Below, one piece after another: positions 35,183-43,042 of a stretch of 64,000 nt of DNA (its first letter is position 1; the number at the start of each line of letters is the position of its first letter). This DNA comes from Bacillus infantis NRRL B-14911 (lineage in GTDB: Bacteria; Bacillota; Bacilli; Bacillales; Cytobacillaceae), in assembly GCF_000473245.1 (NCBI RefSeq), contig NC_022524.1, positions 892,501 to 956,500 of the forward strand, in the 5' to 3' direction. The notes beneath the pieces are model-generated. The model worked only from the letters and a program-made list of their open reading frames with translations. It had not been told where the DNA came from and ran no database searches. Made by a program: the position numbers and the translations under genes.

Positions 35183-35229
35183 TTTTTTTGCCAACTCAGC
35201 TTAATCAGTATGCGTCTGAGCTATGAAAA

Positions 35230-35266
35230 GGAAAACGGGGGAAGTGCACCTTCCCCCGTTTTTTAC
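35230..35266. terminator. bidirectional terminator between converging genes
   Basis: AAAACGGGGGAAG-TGCA-CCTTCCCCCGTTTT followed by TT; the A-run on the left serves the minus-strand acetyltransferase gene. Confidence 0.9.
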
Positions 35267-35775
35267 TATATTTCTAAAACATAAGCCCTCACAATAATCC
35301 CATCACCAGCCGGCTCAAAATCATACTGCGGCAGCCTTTTAAATCCAAAGCCTTCGTAAAGTTTCATCGCGTTTTTCATAAAATCGCCTGTGTGCAGGCC
35401 GATTTTATGGAAGCCCTGTTCCTTTGCGCGGCGGATGCATTCAGAGATGAGAGCTTTCGCAATGCCCTTGCCCTGAAATTCAGGAGCAACGGCAAGCATC
35501 CGGATTTCCGGGTAATCCAGTTCCTCCACATAACCTTCATAGGCATCAGTCCTGGCCGGAAAAAGGGCGACGCTGCCGGCGAGCCTGCCATCCTCCTCGG
35601 CAATGATCAGCTCCACGCCCGGCTGCTGGTCCGCATCAGAGGATATCGCTTTTTTTAATGCTTCCCAATGCGGTCCTGGAATGCTGCCGGTATGGGCCGA
35701 ATAGGCGGAAACCCGCTGCTCGCGGATGGTCCCGGTCATCTCCTTTTCCGCATTGCGGATGATTACGCCGCTCAT
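35266..35775 (-). CDS. GNAT-family N-acetyltransferase
   Basis: 169 residues. The acetyl-CoA binding motif is IRMLAVAPEFQGKGIAKALISECIRRAKEQG (about 92-122), followed by GLHTGDFMKNAMKLYEGFGFKRLPQYDFEPAGDG, a common GNAT ending. Substrate unknown. Its ATG overlaps the stop of the glutathionyl-hydroquinone-reductase-like gene by four bases (ATGA type), so the two are coupled on the minus strand. Confidence 0.88.
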   Translation of the reverse strand: MSGVIIRNAEKEMTGTIREQRVSAYSAHTGSIPGPHWEALKKAISSDADQQPGVELIIAEEDGRLAGSVALFPARTDAYEGYVEELDYPEIRMLAVAPEFQGKGIAKALISECIRRAKEQGFHKIGLHTGDFMKNAMKLYEGFGFKRLPQYDFEPAGDGIIVRAYVLEI

Positions 35776-36806
35776 CTGCCATCTGCTCCTTTTTTCAAAA
35801 ACTTTTCTGTCTTACCGCTGAGCTTTTCACGTCCATGCTCTGTGTTCCATACTGACAATTCCGGACCCTTTGGCAGGATAGCCGGCTCTGCCTTGTCGGT
35901 TGAGATGGTGATGGACAAATGATAGTGCTGCTTAATTGCATCAAAGTCAGTGGTATCGCCAAATCCCGGTGTCTGGTAAAGGTCGCGGGCGTAGCCCCAT
36001 AGATGCGTATATTCACGGATCAAATTCCGGTTTGTGTTGAACGCGGTATAATAGGCAGCGTCAAATCGGGCAAGGGTTGTGTAGAGCCTCACATCTGAAT
36101 CGGTGATATAGTCGCCGAACAGGAATCGCCGGCCGGAAAGCCTTTGCTCCAGCTCATCAAGTCGTGCGAACAGCTTATCGTATGCCTCTTCATAGGCCCC
36201 CTGCGAATGCGCAAACCCGCATTTGTAGACGCCATTGTTTACATCATGAAAGATGCTTTCATTCAGTTCGTCGATGTCAGCTCTCAGGTCTTCCGGATAG
36301 AGGTCAGGTGCATCTTCTTTATGCAATGCAGCCCATTCTGTCTCAAAATAGTTTGTGAGCTTAAAATAGTCGTTGTGGACGGCCTTTTTTTCTTTTATAT
36401 CAACCATGACCGGCACCGTCGGCCTGCCGTCATAATCAGGGTCTGCGTTTTTGTATACTTCGCTCATATACTGAATGCCAAGAACAGGATCACGTCTTCC
36501 TTCATCAAGGGAGAATTCCCAGTCAACATGCTGAAGGCGGGGCCGCATCGGGCTGGCGGTGCCAAGGCTGATGCTATCTTCCAGGCCAAGCACTCTCCGG
36601 ACAATAACCGAACGGTGCGCCCATGGGCAGGCGGCCGACCATAAAAGGCGGTAGCGCCCCGCTTCGGCAGGCAGCTTATCCGGCCCCTCGCCAAAGGGAG
36701 TCATAAACCGGTTTGTCTGCCGCTTGAAAGATCCATCAGAGGAAATCTCCTTCGGCTTATTGCTTGAAGGCAATTCACAATTTGAACCTTGAGATGATTG
36801 TGGCAA
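35772..36806 (-). CDS. glutathione S-transferase family / glutathionyl-hydroquinone reductase-like
   Basis: 344 residues of the YqjG/ECM4 (Xi-class GST) type. Catalytic Cys in SAACPWAHRSVIVRRVLGL (about residue 59), then a thioredoxin fold and an all-helical domain with SLSGRRFLFGDYITDSDVRLYTTLARFDAAYYTAFNTN-like sequence. Such enzymes reduce glutathionyl-hydroquinones; Bacillaceae mostly use bacillithiol, so the thiol partner may differ. TTG start at 36806 with AAAGGA 9 bases before. Upstream gene of a pair with the acetyltransferase. Confidence 0.88.
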   Translation of the reverse strand: MPQSSQGSNCELPSSNKPKEISSDGSFKRQTNRFMTPFGEGPDKLPAEAGRYRLLWSAACPWAHRSVIVRRVLGLEDSISLGTASPMRPRLQHVDWEFSLDEGRRDPVLGIQYMSEVYKNADPDYDGRPTVPVMVDIKEKKAVHNDYFKLTNYFETEWAALHKEDAPDLYPEDLRADIDELNESIFHDVNNGVYKCGFAHSQGAYEEAYDKLFARLDELEQRLSGRRFLFGDYITDSDVRLYTTLARFDAAYYTAFNTNRNLIREYTHLWGYARDLYQTPGFGDTTDFDAIKQHYHLSITISTDKAEPAILPKGPELSVWNTEHGREKLSGKTEKFLKKGADGR

Positions 36807-36917
36807 TGTACAGCATCCTTTCTTATAGGAAAATAGTTAAGTGGTGAAATATCTCAATCTGCTACTAGTTTAGTATAAGGGCAATATTCAGTCAATTTTC
36901 AGTGCAGCTTTATATTG

Positions 36918-36976
36918 GTGTCAGGCACTGCTAATGGACATTCTGCCCTCATTTGTCCACGGACGGTGCCAGGCAC
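36918..36976. repeat. 59-bp double-palindromic repeat, copy C
   Basis: GTGTCAGGCAC...TGGACA...TGTCCA...GTGCCAGGCAC with the standard 11-6-6-13-6-6-11 spacing. In the divergent spacer between the GST-like gene and the 37049 gene, not after a gene end. Confidence 0.9.
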
Positions 36977-37048
36977 TGCTGCCACATTCTTTGAAACCAA
37001 ATTACCGTTTCTTTCGTAAAGAGATTAGGATGAAACAAGGAGGCAGCT

Positions 37049-38314
37049 ATGGATCAAAGAATAAAGAAACTTGCAGATTCAGCTTTTGAGAAGTTCGGGC
37101 TGGCAGAATATGATCTCGGTAGAACCGGATTCTATCAAGACTCACCTTTTCAGAATAAGACTGTTTATACTCTCTGTATGGAATGGTTCCCTAACGGTAC
37201 AGCAGCAGAGGATGATGAGAGCAATCCGGAGGGCACGGCTGTCATAGAAGTGGCCATTCCAAGCAATAAGACAAAGAGCGCTATATTTGTGGGCGGGAAG
37301 ACATTGGCTGATGGAGTTATTTTCGTTCCCGGGGACCGGGGCAGTATGATTGATTGGATTGAGAAAGAAACTGGCCTGAGCTATGGGCAGCAATTCATGC
37401 TGACGAAGGAAGAGGGAAGAAGGCTGCATTTTTCAGCGGCTGTCAATGGCACCGCCCTCTATCCTGGTGGTTATATAGAGCTGGAAACGGATGAGGAAGG
37501 AAGGCTGATTACTTTTTCTTCAAATGGAAGTTTCCCAGAAGCAGATCAGGTACAGGAGGAGAAATATGCTCTCTCGCTTGAAGACATAGATGAAGATCTT
37601 CTTAGAGAGCAACTGATATTCGCTCAATTCCCGAACCGGGAAAAAGAAAAATGGTTTTCTTTATTTGCGATTGAGGAAATTTTCGTCAAGAATGACAGGA
37701 TGAAAACGATTGAATTTGATCCAATAGGGATGGAGCCAAAACTTATGGTCGATCAGGTAATCGATTGGGACAAGCCTTCAGACGTTCCTTTTGAACGAAA
37801 GCCTATCATAGAATCCGAAGACATTGGAGCAGACCAGGCATTCGGCGGAGAACCTCATATAGAGTCCTGCCCGATCAGGGAGGAAGAGACTGATAAGTGC
37901 GCGGATGCTGTCAGGCAGGTGCTCAGCCGGGAATATCCTGGCGAGTCCGGCCAGTGGACATTGAAAACACTTCGCAGGAGCCGCGGGTGCATTGATGCGG
38001 TATTAAGGAAATCCGGGCACGATTCTAGTGTTTTTAAGCGAAAGCTGACGGTTGTGATTGATGCCCATAGTTATGAGCCGAGAAATTACATTGACAATCA
38101 GATGATGCTCGACATGTTCGACGGTTACCAGGCACCAGGGGAGATAGCGGTCATTAAGGAGGAAGCCTTTGAAATGTTAAAATCATCCTTCTTCTTAAAA
38201 CCGGTCTATGTCTATGATGTTGAGAGAGAAAAGTATGTTTTATGCGGAAAATTGGACTGCCTGCATGCAGTTGATGCTGAGACAGGTGAGATTGTTCTGC
38301 TCGATGATATTTAA
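37049..38314 (+). CDS. hypothetical protein, possibly YcdB/YcdC-repeat (DUF4901) type
   Basis: 421-residue acidic, soluble protein without signal peptide. AAGGAGG precedes ATG 37049. A first segment (about 110-190) and a second (about 315-400) each resemble PepSY/YcdB-like units ending in an aromatic-rich strand, for example FSAAVNGTALYPGGYIELETDEEGRLITFSSNG and KPVYVYDVEREKYVLCGKLDCLHAVDAETGEIVLLDD. That family is found in Bacillus and some members are spore-associated, but my assignment is tentative. Monocistronic. Confidence 0.6.
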   Translation: MDQRIKKLADSAFEKFGLAEYDLGRTGFYQDSPFQNKTVYTLCMEWFPNGTAAEDDESNPEGTAVIEVAIPSNKTKSAIFVGGKTLADGVIFVPGDRGSMIDWIEKETGLSYGQQFMLTKEEGRRLHFSAAVNGTALYPGGYIELETDEEGRLITFSSNGSFPEADQVQEEKYALSLEDIDEDLLREQLIFAQFPNREKEKWFSLFAIEEIFVKNDRMKTIEFDPIGMEPKLMVDQVIDWDKPSDVPFERKPIIESEDIGADQAFGGEPHIESCPIREEETDKCADAVRQVLSREYPGESGQWTLKTLRRSRGCIDAVLRKSGHDSSVFKRKLTVVIDAHSYEPRNYIDNQMMLDMFDGYQAPGEIAVIKEEAFEMLKSSFFLKPVYVYDVEREKYVLCGKLDCLHAVDAETGEIVLLDDI

Positions 38315-38393
38315 AGTGGATTTTATGCAGGAAATGCCCTTCTGATAGATATCAGTGGGCGTTTTTTCATTAAATACTTTGCAGGGGCAAGAG

Positions 38394-38470
38394 ATTCTAC
38401 ATAAAAATTCTGTTATTCTACCTAAAATTCTTGTTATTCTACATAAAATCAGTGTGATTCTGCATAAAAT
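38394..38470. repeat. 21-bp-period array, four ATTCTACATAAAA units
   Basis: ATTCTAC (last copy ATTCTGC) begins at 38394, 38415, 38436 and 38457, an exact 21-base period, each followed by a TAAAA run. Same unit as at 31113-31196, opposite orientation. Confidence 0.9.
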
Positions 38471-38513
38471 ACATTTATTGGAATTCCGGAATACTCCAGT
38501 GCCAGCCGCTGCC

Positions 38514-38572
38514 GTGCCTGGCACTGCCAAAAGACACTTCCCCCCATTCTGTCCACGGGCAGTGCCAGGCAC
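38514..38572. repeat. 59-bp double-palindromic repeat, copy D
   Basis: GTGCCTGGCAC...AAGACA...TGTCCA...GTGCCAGGCAC. The left inner box is mutated (AAGACA). Only 44 bases after the 21-bp-period array, so the two repeat types adjoin here as they do at 31.0-31.2 kb. Confidence 0.88.
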
Positions 38573-38666
38573 TAATTTCACCAGGAACATACGTTTTCAA
38601 GGGACATGCATAATGCCACCCTCACCTTAATAAGATGAACTATCATCTTAGAAATGGGGCGAGAAA

Positions 38667-39059
38667 TTGGTAAATGCGAATGGCATTGTTACAAAGGAAA
38701 TCCTTGCGCGCTATGTGGAATTGAGCAAGACAAAGAAAGCTGCGGAAGAGGAGCTTGAGTCGCTGAAAAAGATGTTCAATCTCCATTTTGATCAATCTGT
38801 CGGACAAAATGAAAAGGGCGAAATCACAGTGAGCACATTCAAACTCCAGCGGCAGATCAGGAAAGCCGAGAAATTTGAGCAGGAACCAACCGTAAAAAGG
38901 CTGGAAGAGTTAAATCTCCATGAACTGATCCAAAAAAAGCCGGATGAAGGTAAAATTAAATCAGCCCTGGACCTGGGCCTGCTAAAAGAAGCAGATCTGG
39001 AGGGCTGCCGCACCATCAAAACCAATGCAGCCATATATGTAAAAGAGATAGATTTCTAA
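38667..39059 (+). CDS. hypothetical protein, 130 residues
   Basis: Charged, mostly helical protein. The N-terminal part (about 10-45) looks like a coiled coil (ARYVELSKTKKAAEEELESLKKMF) and the rest is rich in Lys/Glu with a compact end (TIKTNAAIYVKEIDF). TTG start at 38667 after GGGGCGAG; the SD is modest. No signal or membrane segment. I do not recognise a family, though the style resembles small phage- or recombination-associated proteins. It is enclosed by copies D and E of the 59-bp repeat. Confidence 0.6.
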   Translation: MVNANGIVTKEILARYVELSKTKKAAEEELESLKKMFNLHFDQSVGQNEKGEITVSTFKLQRQIRKAEKFEQEPTVKRLEELNLHELIQKKPDEGKIKSALDLGLLKEADLEGCRTIKTNAAIYVKEIDF

Positions 39060-39061
39060 CC

Positions 39062-39120
39062 GTGACAGGCACCGCAAATGGACACTTCTTCTGAATTTGT
39101 CCACGAGCGGTGCCTGACAC
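39062..39120. repeat. 59-bp double-palindromic repeat, copy E
   Basis: GTGACAGGCAC-CGCAAA-TGGACA...TGTCCA-CGAGCG-GTGCCTGACAC, starting two bases after the stop of the upstream gene. Nearly identical to copy F on the far side of the broken desaturase gene. Confidence 0.92.
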
Positions 39121-39217
39121 CGTATAGATACCATATTAGAATTTCAATATCGCCGCCAATATTGCTTATAATGGTGTAAACATGTTAGCAGGTGCAGCAG
39201 GAAATGGAGGCGGTGAA

Positions 39218-40665
39218 ATGGCAAAGTCAGTATGTATAATCGGAGCCGGGATCGGGGGCCTGACAGCCGGTGCCCTTTTGGCCAATGCCGGCTTTCAGGT
39301 GACTGTCCTGGAAAAGGCATCAACCGTTGGCGGATCGGCTGGCTTTTATATACGAAAAGGACGGATGTTCCCGACCGGCGCAACTGTCGCATTCGGACTG
39401 GAAGAAGGAGGACTGCTGAGAGAGCTGCTAAATGAAGCAGGGGTACAGCTCCCGGCAAAATGTCTGTCCCATCCTATGGATGTTATATTGCCTGATCGGA
39501 AAATTTCCATATACCAACGCACAGAATACTGGGAGGAAGAGCTCCAGCGCGTATTCTTTGAGCACCCAGAGCGTGTTTTACGGTTCTGGAGAGAGCTTCA
39601 CAAAATCGGGGAAATGGTACAGGCTGTTTCCGCTTCAGGGATATCTCTTCCGATAAAGAAACTTTATGACCTTGGGAGCTTTGCACGCCTTGCCCTCAGG
39701 CGTCCCGTTTCCATGCTAAGACTGGCACGTTATGCCCTTTCAACAGTAGAAGATCTATTAAAGAAACATAAGCTCGAACACTATCTTCCATTCAGGCAGT
39801 TCTTAGATGCCCAGCTGCTGGATGCCGCGCAGACCGATGCTTCTGAGGCTGCTTTGCTGCCTTCAAGCCTGGCCCTGACCATTTACAGGAAAGGAAGCTT
39901 TTCGATCGAAAAGGACTGGGGCAAATCAGCTCTTCTTTGTCAGAGAGGATAGTGGAACTTGGCGGAAGGGTGGAGCTTGTTTCACCAGTTAGGAAGATTG
40001 AGTACAGCAAAAGCGAAAATAAGTGGAAGGCAGAAAGCAGAAAATGCAGTGGAGCGTTTGATCTTATCATCAATAACAGCGGAATTTCCTTTGGAAAAGG
40101 GACGAGCCATAGTGAAGGTGATGAGTTTTCATGGGGTGCCTTTCGTGTTGACAGCATTGTGTCAGGAAAGGACCAAAAAACCCTGCCTTTCGCCTATCAG
40201 ATCATGCCGCAAGGGGAGCAGGAAGCATTTCACGGCCCCATCTATGCAACTCTGCAGGAATCGAGGGATGCAAGCGGGCTTACAATTGAGGACGAAATGA
40301 TATTGACGATTTCTGTTCATACCGACAGCAAGATATGGGCTTCATTTGGAAAAGAAGAATACAGGCAGCGGAAAGAACAACTGACAGGCAGACTGCTCCA
40401 TGAAGTGGATAAAATCACCTCAATTAAAACCCGCTTGCAAAAGGCAGAAGCTGGCACCCCTTTAACATATCAAAAATTTGTGGGGAAAACGGAGGTCGGC
40501 GGATTCCCCCTGACCGTCCGGAACAGCGTCATTAAGCCGAAAAGCTTTCGTACCTCCTTGCCCGGATTCTATTTAGCAGGAGAGCAGGTCTTCCCAGGAC
40601 CGGGTACACTATCAGCAGCGCTAAGCGGCCGCAATGCCGCGAGGGCCATTATAAAAGAACATTAA
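39218..40665 (+). pseudogene. phytoene desaturase-like FAD oxidoreductase, frameshifted
   Basis: Two overlapping frames encode one protein. 39218-39952 holds the Rossmann FAD motif (IIGAGIGGLTAGALLANAGFQVTVLEKA) and the first part of the substrate domain. The reading continues in another frame from about 39937 with SERIVELGGRVELVSPVRKIEY and ends with the FAD/substrate motif YLAGEQVFPGPGTLSAALSGRNAA at 40665. The switch near 39925-39940 (GCTCTTCTTTG) equals loss of one base. Intact, it would be about 480 residues, normal for CrtI/CrtN-like amine-oxidase-fold enzymes. Start ATG 39218 has GGAGGCGG. It could be a real mutation or a sequencing error. No carotenoid genes adjoin. Confidence 0.85.
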
Positions 40666-40671
40666 CCCTGC

Positions 40672-40730
40672 GTGCCAGGCACCGCAAATGGACACTTTCC
40701 CCAAAAATGTCCACGAGCGGTGCCTGGCAC
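40672..40730. repeat. 59-bp double-palindromic repeat, copy F
   Basis: GTGCCAGGCAC-CGCAAA-TGGACA-(13)-TGTCCA-CGAGCG-GTGCCTGGCAC, the most symmetric copy. It starts 7 bases after the desaturase stop and is followed by GCATTTTTTG, so a terminator role is possible. Confidence 0.93.
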
Positions 40731-40772
40731 GCATTTTTTGGTATAAAATGAGAAAAACAGAGGAGGACAACC

Positions 40773-41198
40773 ATGAAACAATCTATCATTATGCTAATAT
40801 TATTCGCCATTCTTTCAGCCGGGTGCCAGGCACCGGAGAAGATGGTTCTGCTTGATGAGCCAATATCAGAAGTGAACGTTTCAAAATCTGATGGATTCGG
40901 CGGGATGAACGAAGAAATCCTCTATTCTTTTCAGGACAAAGAAAGTCTAACCAGATTCGAGGATGCAATCACATCTGCGGTCCTGCAGCCTGGGAAGGCC
41001 GATATCTCAGATCCTGAATATGACGTGATGGTGGAATATCAGCCGGAGGGGGAGTTTCCGGCACATGGGATCCACCTGTGGCTCGGCGGGGAAAACGAGA
41101 GAAGCACCTTCATGTATATCGGGGATGAGGCTGTTTATCTCACCTCTCCTGCACATACAGAGAAATTGAGGGAACTGCTTATCGAAGAGAAAAAATGA
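40773..41198 (+). CDS. small lipoprotein, unknown
   Basis: 141 residues. Signal peptide MKQSIIMLILFAILSAGC with lipobox LSAGC, Cys at residue 18. The mature part is acidic and resembles other small Bacillus surface lipoproteins (KMVLLDEPISEVNVSKSDGFGGMNEE; later LWLGGENERSTFMYIGDEAVYLTSP). Anchored to the outer face of the membrane. AGAGGAGG precedes ATG. The lipobox codons contain an isolated GTGCCAGGCAC 11-mer (40823-40833). No function assigned. Confidence 0.8.
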   Translation: MKQSIIMLILFAILSAGCQAPEKMVLLDEPISEVNVSKSDGFGGMNEEILYSFQDKESLTRFEDAITSAVLQPGKADISDPEYDVMVEYQPEGEFPAHGIHLWLGGENERSTFMYIGDEAVYLTSPAHTEKLRELLIEEKK

Positions 41199-41282
41199 TG
41201 GCAGCTTGCTCAACTTAGCAATATAGGTCAAAAAAACCGCCATCTGCTTTTGTTATTTTAAATATGGAAGGAGGTGCCAGCA

Positions 41283-42167
41283 GTGGCCTACAGTTCCATC
41301 ATCCAGAAAAGCATAGAGCATATTGAATCAAGCCTTCATGAGGACCTGTCGCTGGACCATATCGCTCAGACAGCCGGGTTTTCTAAGTTTCATTACCACC
41401 GGATTTTCCAGAAGGAAGTCGGGGTGACGGTTTCCGAGTACATCCGCTACAGAAGGATTGCCAACAGTGCCCATATGCTGCTTTATACAGATGAGAAAAT
41501 CCTTGATATTGCTTTATACTTTCAATTCGAATCACAGGAAGCCTTCACAAGATCATTCAAAAAATATTATCATTTGCCGCCGGGAAAATACAGAAAGCTG
41601 ATCGGGAAACTGGCGGAGCAAAAGGAGGAAAAAAACATGGACAAAGAGCAGAAGCCAAAAGGATGGGTGCTCAGTGGAAGCCATCCGTTCAACTATCAGA
41701 TGGGAATTGATCATGAGACTTTTCACAAAGGAAAATCATCAGGGTATCTGCAGTCACAGACTGTGGAAGCGCCAGGAGAATTTGCGACCATGATGCAGGA
41801 AATCAACGCAAAAAATTATCGCGGGAAGCGGCTTAAGTTTTCCGGTTTCCTGAAATCAAATAATGTGGACGGCTTTTGCAGCTTTTGGATGAGAGTAGAT
41901 AATGCTTCCGATGAAGTACTGCAGTTCGATAATATGGGCAATCGCCCGATCAAGGGAAGTACAGGCTGGAATTATTATGATATTGTCCTCGATGTGCCGG
42001 AAAATAGTGCGGTGATTGCCTTTGGCGTCATACTATCCGGCAGGGGAAAAGTGTGGGTGGATGAATTGAAGTTTGAGGAAGTCAGCACCTCCGTCCCTAC
42101 AACCAATATTGATTTTACAAGAGATCTTCACGAAGAACCGGTCAATCTCTCTTTTGAAGAGGAGTAG
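41283..42167 (+). CDS. AraC-family regulator with a C-terminal beta-sandwich-like domain
   Basis: 294 residues. The N-terminus is the AraC/XylS double helix-turn-helix (SLHEDLSLDHIAQTAGFSKFHYHRIFQKEVG and DIALYFQFESQEAFTRSFKKYYHLPPGKYRK, about 10-105), followed by a domain (about 125-275) resembling a carbohydrate-binding-module-like jelly roll (GKSSGYLQSQ; RGKRLKFSGFLKS; WNYYDIVLDVPENS; GRGKVWVDELKFEEV). The order (DNA binding first) is the reverse of classical AraC. GTG 41283 has AAGGAGGTG 6 bases before it. Ligand unknown. A 37-residue ORF follows directly. Confidence 0.87.
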   Translation: MAYSSIIQKSIEHIESSLHEDLSLDHIAQTAGFSKFHYHRIFQKEVGVTVSEYIRYRRIANSAHMLLYTDEKILDIALYFQFESQEAFTRSFKKYYHLPPGKYRKLIGKLAEQKEEKNMDKEQKPKGWVLSGSHPFNYQMGIDHETFHKGKSSGYLQSQTVEAPGEFATMMQEINAKNYRGKRLKFSGFLKSNNVDGFCSFWMRVDNASDEVLQFDNMGNRPIKGSTGWNYYDIVLDVPENSAVIAFGVILSGRGKVWVDELKFEEVSTSVPTTNIDFTRDLHEEPVNLSFEEE

Positions 42168-42170
42168 AGA

Positions 42171-42284
42171 ATGAGGAAAAAAGCAGGCATAATCCTTGGG
42201 GCCGGCCTTGTAATTGGGATCACATTACTGAAGCTTCAGACAGGCAGCTTTCTGTGGAATTTTATCAGCGGCCTATGGGGCTGA
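42171..42284 (+). CDS. 37-residue membrane peptide downstream of the AraC gene
   Basis: ATG 42171 comes three bases after the AraC stop and is preceded by GAGGAG (42160-42165), which overlaps that stop codon, so translation could be coupled. It begins MRKKAGIILGAGLVIGITLL, a positively charged start and a single hydrophobic span, and ends NFISGLWG. Reads as a genuine small membrane protein, but only the SD and composition support it. Confidence 0.5.
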   Translation: MRKKAGIILGAGLVIGITLLKLQTGSFLWNFISGLWG

Positions 42285-42318
42285 CCGTCGTAATAAAGCC
42301 CTTCCCATTAATAGGCTG

Positions 42319-42347
42319 TTGACACTCTTACTTTTATCCTATAAAGT
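42319..42347 (+). promoter_or_regulatory. sigma-A-type promoter of the acetate transporter gene
   Basis: TTGACA (42319-42324), 17 bases, TAAAGT (42342-42347); TATAAA at 42340 is the alternative -10 with 15-base spacing. Confidence 0.6.
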
Positions 42348-42378
42348 ACACAAGTATGTTTTTTATTAGGAGGAAAGT

Positions 42379-42993
42379 ATGGAGACTCAGAATCACACAC
42401 AAGTTAAAATCACAGCAGCAGATCCATCCGCGTTGGGCTTATTCGGCCTTGCCATGGTCACGTTTGTGGCGTCATCACAGAAATTGGGCCTGACAGACGG
42501 ATTATCTTATATCCTTCCCTGGGCGTTTTTCCTTGGCGGATTGGCGCAGCTTTTCGCTTCGGTTCAGGATTCGAAGCATAATAATATTTTCGGGACAACG
42601 GCCTTCGGGGCTTTTGGATTGTTCTGGTTCGGCGTCGGCATGACCTGGCTGATCCAGCTTGGCTTCTTTGGAGAAGTCCTTGCCTTGGATGGAGACCCGA
42701 AGCAGCTCGGGTTCGCGTTCGTCGGCTATTTGATTTTCAGCCTCTTTATGACGGTAGGGGCTATGGAAACCCATAAGGTGCTGTTTTTCATTTTCGTGTT
42801 CATCGATTTTCTGTTTATCGGTCTAGCTCTGAGCACCTTTGGCATTATGCATGAAGCGACACATATGCTGGCAGCTGTTGCGGAAATGTGCATTGCGCTT
42901 CTGTCCTTTTATGGATCAGCGGCCATTGTGCTGAATACGCATTTTGGAAAAATCGTGCTGCCAATCGGCAAGCCATTCGGGATTTTTAAATAA
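42379..42993 (+). CDS. acetate uptake transporter, GPR1/FUN34/SatP (YaaH) family
   Basis: 204 residues with six hydrophobic spans. The family motif NPAPLGL near the N-terminus appears as ADPSALGLFGLAMVTF. Typical loops AFFLGGLAQLFASVQDSKHNNIFGTTAFGAFGLFW and MHEATHMLAAVAEMCIALLSFYGSAAIVLN. Should mediate acetate (possibly succinate) uptake or release in the cytoplasmic membrane. AGGAGGAAAG precedes ATG 42379. Monocistronic, ended by a repeat-type hairpin. Confidence 0.92.
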   Translation: METQNHTQVKITAADPSALGLFGLAMVTFVASSQKLGLTDGLSYILPWAFFLGGLAQLFASVQDSKHNNIFGTTAFGAFGLFWFGVGMTWLIQLGFFGEVLALDGDPKQLGFAFVGYLIFSLFMTVGAMETHKVLFFIFVFIDFLFIGLALSTFGIMHEATHMLAAVAEMCIALLSFYGSAAIVLNTHFGKIVLPIGKPFGIFK

Positions 42994-42998
42994 AAAGA

Positions 42999-43042
42999 GG
43001 GTGCCAGGCATCGGGAGCAATCCCGTGCCTGGCACCTTTTTT
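42999..43042. terminator. GTGCCAGGCA-type hairpin terminator (short form)
   Basis: GGTGCCAGGCATCGGGA-GCAA-TCCCGTGCCTGGCACC followed by TTTTTT; A-rich on the left, so usable by both converging genes. The outer arm equals the 59-bp repeat box. Confidence 0.9.

Noticed and set aside
38355-38630. 91-residue ORF with a VILHKIS-like heptad repeat
   Set aside because: Made entirely of the 21-bp array and repeat copy D; no SD and no domain.
39925-39952. Programmed ribosomal frameshift in the desaturase gene
   Set aside because: No X XXY YYZ slippery heptamer, stimulatory structure or family precedent; a deletion or sequencing error is simpler.
31035-40730. CRISPR array from the six repeats
   Set aside because: Copies are separated by whole genes, not uniform short spacers, and no cas gene is present.
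40823-40833. GTGCCAGGCAC inside the lipoprotein lipobox codons as a repeat insertion
   Set aside because: Only the 11-mer is present, without inner boxes or a second end, and similar near-matches occur in other coding regions (for example 34323), so chance is sufficient.
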